DNA from: Climacium dendroides
Taxonomy: Eukaryota; Streptophyta; Bryopsida; Hypnales; Climaciaceae
Assembly: GCA_950106755.1 (NCBI GenBank)
Contig: OX467088.1
Coordinates: 30,218,401-30,282,400 of the forward strand
Length of the DNA stretch: 64,000 nt
Direction of reading: 5' to 3'
Part shown: piece by piece, positions 59,078 through 64,000 of the stretch
Position numbering within the stretch: the first letter of the stretch is position 1
Layout of the letters: each line of letters opens with the position of its first letter
Position numbers and translations under genes: made by a program
Notes under the pieces: model-generated
What the model was told of the DNA's origin: nothing
The model's database searches: none
Seen by the model: the letters and a program-made list of their open reading frames with translations, nothing else

Positions 59078-59275
59078 ACCCCACACCGACCCGTCTGCCC
59101 CGTCCACCTTCCCGTCCGCCTCCCAGTCCGCCCTCCCCGTCCGCCCTCCCGTCCGGCTCCCCGTCCACCCTTCTGTCCGCCTCCCATCCACCCCGTCCGC
59201 CTCCTCGTTCACTGGACGGTCAGAACGTCCTATGTCGGCGGACGTTCGGGAACCGGCGGACGTAGACGCTGGACG
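59078..59275. repeat. CCGTCC array 6, upstream of the SWIM gene
   Basis: CCCGTCCGCC(T/C)CC-type units in one orientation, changing to GGACGG at the far end. No TATA box was spotted next to it. Confidence 0.85.
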
Positions 59276-59766
59276 TCCATGTAACCCTGACCACTGGCTT
59301 GCATTTTGGCATTTTCGATACTTACAATGGGGAGGCTTTATGACAATGGTAAGTGCCCTTCTGGTCTCCCCTTGAATCCAAATACTTGCATGTACATGAA
59401 ACCAGACATACTTATATCTGCACGTGTGACAACATATGTCTAAATGTATTTTTTATTAGCCAGTATTATGTTTTTAAATCCAATGTTTTTTTATCTATTT
59501 TTTTTTGTCTAGTATTCTTTTTGCAGTATACTAGTCTTTTGTGTAGTCTAGGTAGTATGTTTGTTTCTATTCTAAAATGTTTGTGGTACTCTATTTTTAT
59601 TATCTTGTGATGTTTGGACATCCAAGGATATTCTCCACTAGCCTTAGAGAATGTATCTTTCATTTCCAATGCAAAGTTTTCTCTAAAAGTAATGGAAGGT
59701 AGTCCTTTCTTTTTGTTGTCGTGACGTTCAAGTCTAGATATCGGAAGTACCACCAGAGAGCACTTA

Positions 59767-59792
59767 GGCATCCGTCGGATCCGACGGATGCC
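59767..59792. repeat. Perfect 26-bp palindrome
   Basis: GGCATCCGTCGGA and its exact complement meet at TCC-GGA to form a 26-bp uninterrupted palindrome with a BamHI-type core (GGATCC). It is unrelated in sequence to the TCGA family. It lies in a possible 5' exon of the SWIM gene (frame reading RHPSDPTDAQ). Confidence 0.9.
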
Positions 59793-60071
59793 CAAGTATT
59801 CCCTTCCAATACTATTTTAGGTACCTTGTATGAAGAAATGCATATTTCTTTTCGAAATGAAAACAGGAGGTTGTTGAACATCTACAGGAGATGAAAGACT
59901 AGTTGGCCTTGCTCCAGAAAATGACCTACCCTAAACCATCAAAGGTAGCTCATTCGTATATGCTTTACTTGTGGGGAATAGAAGTTGTGAACTATTCCTT
60001 TGCATGAAGGAAATTGACTTCGGCGTGTACTTTATATCATGGCTTAATGGACTCCCCAGGAGGTTAGGAAA

Positions 60072-61523
60072 GTGTTGGATCTTTCTAATATGAAATGGGA
60101 AGTCCTTCTTCATCTATTGTCATGTGTGAATTTGCAGGGCTTGAGTTTGGAGGAGATGGCAGACTTGCCTTCATATAACCTGTCTGAAACAGTGCACAAT
60201 AAGTGGCTTCAAATGTCCGGAAAGAGAGGAAACAATTTATTTGATGCCACTTGTGATGACAGTATTCGTGCTTGGATGCAAATGACAAAGTATCGCGCCT
60301 ATCTCAGAGGTCATGCAAGCGGATCCGGCCCATCTAAGGAGGAACTGAAGCTAAGAGTTGCAAGACGTAGTGGGTGCCCAAAGAAAATTGCCGAGGCGTT
60401 GAACACATTACCTGAAGCACATGGTCTGGGAAGTCGTGTACCACATTTGGAAGGGGAGGAAATATTTGGAAGCACAAAGAGGAAGTTGGATGTACCTATT
60501 GGTGATGCCAGAGACTCCCATAGACCAGATAAGATCAATTTCTCTCAACCACGTGTCCAGACTAGGTCTACAAAGGCTTCAGAAGAATTGATGGACGGCA
60601 AGGGCAATACAATTGAGGGTCGCCCTTTGCAGTATGTGACCGTTGCATTTGAAAGTGACTGTGACACATCGAAGTGGTACATTGCAAGGATCAGCCACAA
60701 GTCAAATGCCAGATGTCAAGCTCAATAACGGACATCAAACATCAAGTGTAACGCAAAAATTGCAAAGGGGAAGAAGGGAACCCCAGCTCCCATTTATCGC
60801 GGGCGAAAAGAAGAATATGGGAATAGGCGAGAGGTGGTCTCGGACTTCTGGTTCTGTTGGGACATCGAAAGGTGCGTGAAAGGCTCAAAGCGGAAATGGA
60901 TCATTGATTGGCCTGAGGTGCCGGAGGTTTGGCCCGTATTGATTGGGACAAATCTCAATCGAGACGAAACTTTATTACTGCAGCATGCGGGCTTCCACCT
61001 CCAAGAACGACCCACCTTGTCGCCTCGCCGATTGTTCACCATGTCCAAGATTTTTGAAAGTGCTTTGTATGACGAACCACCACCCAAGAACCCGGATGCT
61101 TATCCAATAGTCAGAAACAACCAAACCATCAGAAGAATTGCAAATGCTCCAAGTACAGAACAACGGAACAAGTGGGAGAGTGCTAGGAACATAAAAGGAC
61201 AAATTCTAGGAGTGACCCTACTCCCTTTTCCAAGCCTTGGCGCAATAGTGGAATTGGAGACGGGATCTGACCCTATCAAAAACGTATATCGAATTACGAT
61301 TGGTATGTTCCCCTCGTGCACTTGCCCGGATTTCGTGAATATGGCTGTCTCGGCAATTGGAGGAAGGCAACAATATGTGAACTGTAAACATCTATATTAT
61401 TTGTATAGGTATTTTTGCAAGATGGATATCCATGATGACAAGTTCATTCATGCACCTAGTTATAGCTTCAATGAGTTGAAGCTACTTCTATTTCGAGTGG
61501 GGCTCATCACTATCCCTAAGTAG
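60072..61523 (+). pseudogene. SWIM zinc-finger protein, one internal TAA
   Basis: The frame is open 218 codons from 60072, meets TAA at 60726, then stays open to TAG at 61521; both parts share one frame. The C-terminal part has a SWIM finger, C-T-C-P-D-F...N-C-K-H-L (CxCx(n)CxH), near 61318-61390. SWIM fingers occur in MULE transposases and in DNA- or protein-binding proteins. I see no DDE domain here, so it is a SWIM protein of unknown type. A CAA-to-TAA change would account for the stop (QAQ*RTS). Earlier exons may lie between 59590 and 60060, where a short plausible frame is seen. Array 6 lies upstream. Confidence 0.65.
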
Positions 61524-62384
61524 GCTTAGTGGCAATTTCTGATAAATTCATGCATATTGTATTTGTTTATGTATCAGGCAATAGAAATGATTTAAAACAT
61601 GTACCAATCAAAATGTTGTTGCATTTGCAAAGTGTGGGAGTATGTTTCAGAAGTGTCATTACTAAATTGTGTGAAATGAAATTCCAATGCATGGGTTGAA
61701 CCCTAATCCTATACTCTCGTGCTATCCTACATTTACGAAGATGAACCTAATTTACATTTTTTGCTTTGCCACGTCTTCTCTACAATCCTAGTCACAGTCA
61801 AGTCGAAAGAAAAAAAAAATTAGAAATTTAAAATACACGAAGTAAAACACTTAAGGATAAAAAATAAAAATCTACTGCATTGGTTTGCGGTAGTCAGCAA
61901 AACTTGACCTTTAGCTTGGCTACCCCTTGTATATGAATCCTCTTATACTAGCACTTGTTAGAAATAGCAATCATTATGGGATATTTAGAAGCCCTAGTTC
62001 TCCATTCTCAATTTATCCCCTTCAAACAACACTGTAGAGTTCTTCCAAACCCATTACGGTCTATTTTATAACAAGTATTATACCCGTACTTCTGTGTAGT
62101 AGGATGAATAAGAGTTTAAAATGTATACATAATTTTAGAAGTTTGAGAAGTCAGAAAATAAGAAACCCAACCCTTAAATTATAAATTAAATGTAGACCAC
62201 GGTTATAGGATCCACAGTCATAGGTCACAAAAATTACTATAAATAGTAAGTTTTTGGATGAAAAAAAATTTGACGAAAAAAATTTCCATAAATATACTTT
62301 TGGTGCTCACCGCTCACGAACTTCTCACTCGCGGCTTGCAAGCTCCCCACTCCAAGCTCGCCTGCTAGCATCGTTGTCCTCAAA
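61524..62384. other. AT-rich intergenic DNA
   Basis: No gene or clear repeat was seen. Confidence 0.5.
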
Positions 62385-63225
62385 ACCGTAAGTTTTAAAT
62401 CAGGGTCTTTTCTTTCCTCCTCCAACTTCTCCACAAAACGCATAAGAACTCTTGACATTCTTGTATGCTGTGTCCGATTGCAATGCATACCTCAAGAGCC
62501 CGTTCATGAGTCCGGATGATATAGAGGAATGATCTTGTAGTTGCCACGCCCACACCATCCCCCGTAAATCTGCATTTTCCATTGGAAGGATTTCACTTAG
62601 TACCCCTACTTGCATCATTCGTTTCATTGTTGATTCGGCCTCATTCTTTCCTCGAACTGCCAAGTCCAATTGATGCCTTAACTCTTGGACTTCAGGATTT
62701 TGTGACTGCGTGGAAGCATCTTCAAATAGGGGAAAATTATGGATTTAGGGCTCGGAATGCGTTGTCGGAGTTCTACAGTCCCATCCACAGCTTTGCCCTT
62801 GTCAAAAGGAAGAGATAGTTGATCGCTCTCTTGTGTTGGTTCACTTGCCTCCAACAGCCCTATTCCGCCAGGCGATTGTTGACCTGCCTTCTCATTCTGT
62901 AATGTCCACAATGTTTTGCGATGCTCTTCTAACATCTCTTCGCATGTCTTCAACTCCAACGCCAACTTCTCATTCATGGCCTTGAGATTCTCATTCAAGG
63001 CCTTCAAATTCTCATTCGTGAGCTTCAAAGTCTCGTTATCTTTCTTGACACTCTCATAGTCATCACCCAAGGGCTTTGAGTTTGGGGTCTTCTTCCAATA
63101 CAACATGTTGTATTTGCTCTCCAATATCTCATACTTTGCCTTCAGATCATCATGATCTTCTTTGGAGTAACGCACCTCCTTCAACTCCAAATTCTGTTGT
63201 TCCAAAAAAATTTGATGCTTATATA
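62385..63225 (-). pseudogene. Locus B2: partial duplicate of the B1 coiled-coil region
   Basis: Closely matches B1 44536-45390 over about 840 bp. It keeps KYEILESKYN, NEKLALELKTCEEM, QQSPGGIGLLEA and the flanking introns-free frame. Where B1 has TAG (45368) B2 has CAA, and where B1 has TGA (44714) B2 has TGG. B2 lacks 8 bases of B1 near 62480, which shifts its own frame, and has other small indels. Homology stops abruptly at both ends. No RING finger is present. It is a truncated transposed or segmental copy. Confidence 0.85.
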
Positions 63226-63605
63226 GTCGGGGCCGTATTTGATGCGCATTGTGGAAGATGCAATGTCTGCGGCCATAGACTTCTTTAAAAGGAATGTGGA
63301 AGACGGGGTCATTGATAGTTCTCCTAGTCAATGATCAGTGAGGACGCCATCTGTCCCTCATCCCTACTAAAGTAAACATCTTGGACTCAAGGAGGGTCAT
63401 TCTCACCAACTCCGTGGACGAATACCATGATAGCAGGAAGTTGGACCTCCCTCTTTGTGACAATTATAAACATCCTCGAGATGAGGATGTTATACCAGTC
63501 CCACCTGCACTTCCTACTCACCGAGTAAATGGAATTCACTCAGCGGATGTTGTGGGGATCATTCAAGGAGTACATGATTTAGGCCATCAACTGCAATTGA
63601 TTTAA
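63225..63605 (+). CDS. Hypothetical exon with HPRDED palindrome
   Basis: The ORF 63381-63605 reads a palindrome copy (63471-63489, CATCCTC / GAGGATG) as HPRDEDV, in the same frame as in the 7-14 kb locus. The 63230-63330 stretch has coding character in another frame (MRIVEDAMSAAIDFFKRNVEDG). It may be an edge of a gene related to the palindrome-bearing locus. A decayed copy of the palindrome lies near 63625. Confidence 0.35.
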
Positions 63606-64000
63606 TTGATCTCAAGAATAGTCATCTTGGGATTGAGGATAAGCAATCTTAAAAGAGACCAATCCCTCCTATAGTATTTTCAATGATTGGGATTTAGTAA
63701 GCCTCCTATTTGTAGGTTGAAAAGACTTTCAAAATCCATGTTGGTTTAAGAAGACCATTCATTTCTAACCAAAATCACTAAGTTACAATCCCATTTGGAC
63801 TTCCAAATTTCCGAATGACATAACTTTGCATTTATAACTCCAAATCTCACATGTAAACCCATTTAAAATATTTGTACAATGATTGAATGCCAATGGATTT
63901 TTCTCTTGTCTCAATTGGCCAAGTTCTCACAAATTATGGCCCTCCAAAGATTTGGGTTCACTGAGAGCAATGTCATGCCTTCACCACAACCCTTCTTTTT
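63606..64000. other. AT-rich DNA, nothing recognised
   Basis: No gene-like frame was seen up to the window edge. Confidence 0.5.

Overview
The window reads as nuclear DNA of a land plant or close streptophyte relative. Three things support this: a type II prohibitin gene with five exons and plant-like sequence, a CACTA element with the plant-type terminus CACTAnAAGAAAAA, and short runs of the plant telomere unit TTTAGGG. Much of the rest is plant transposon protein sequence. A non-seed plant, perhaps a bryophyte, is my impression only; the species cannot be named from sequence alone.

Layout. 0-14.2 kb: an incomplete minus-strand ORF at the left edge and a multi-exon, stop-riddled plus-strand locus (7.2-14.1 kb). 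The locus encodes a ParB/DGQHR-like motif and then an FCP1-type HAD phosphatase-like domain. The whole interval is peppered with about 30 copies of a short palindrome (arms ATCCTCGA / TCGAGGAT around one central base). The copies lie in upstream DNA, in introns and inside exons, where they are read as HPR(V/L)ED. A 928-bp CACTA element sits between the two loci. 16.7-18.4 kb: PHB2-like prohibitin, the one clearly intact conserved host gene. 18.5-22.6 kb: AT-rich intergenic DNA with a fold-back element inserted in a direct repeat.

22.7-38.4 kb: a nest of transposons. A plant-transposon-protein ORF (copy A1) is broken by a 609-bp inverted-repeat element, by a 3.7-kb element (L), and by an inverted relative of L (R). 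R itself contains a complete 3.86-kb element (A2). Target duplications TTGAA, CCCCG, G/AGCTA and ATAAG let the order of insertion be read. Further copies of the same ORF are A3 (37.4 kb) and A4 (49.1 kb).

38.4-63.2 kb: a decayed hAT transposase (minus) and four loci with unrelated domains: a coiled-coil/RING-H2 protein (minus), a protein sharing its N-terminal domain (plus), a kinase-like protein (plus) and a SWIM zinc-finger protein (plus). The hAT and all four loci have a CpG-rich GGACGG/CCGTCC array on their upstream side. In two cases a TATA box directly follows the array, and the two adjacent plus-strand genes also share a 3' region. I read this as one family of modules with a common front and tail but different cargo.

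A striking window-wide pattern is that most transposon-like ORFs are long single frames broken by TAG, TGA or TAA. Where a homologue or motif shows the original codon, the change is mostly CAG, CGA or CAA to stop, or TGG to TAG/TGA. That points to cytosine-deamination decay rather than an altered code.
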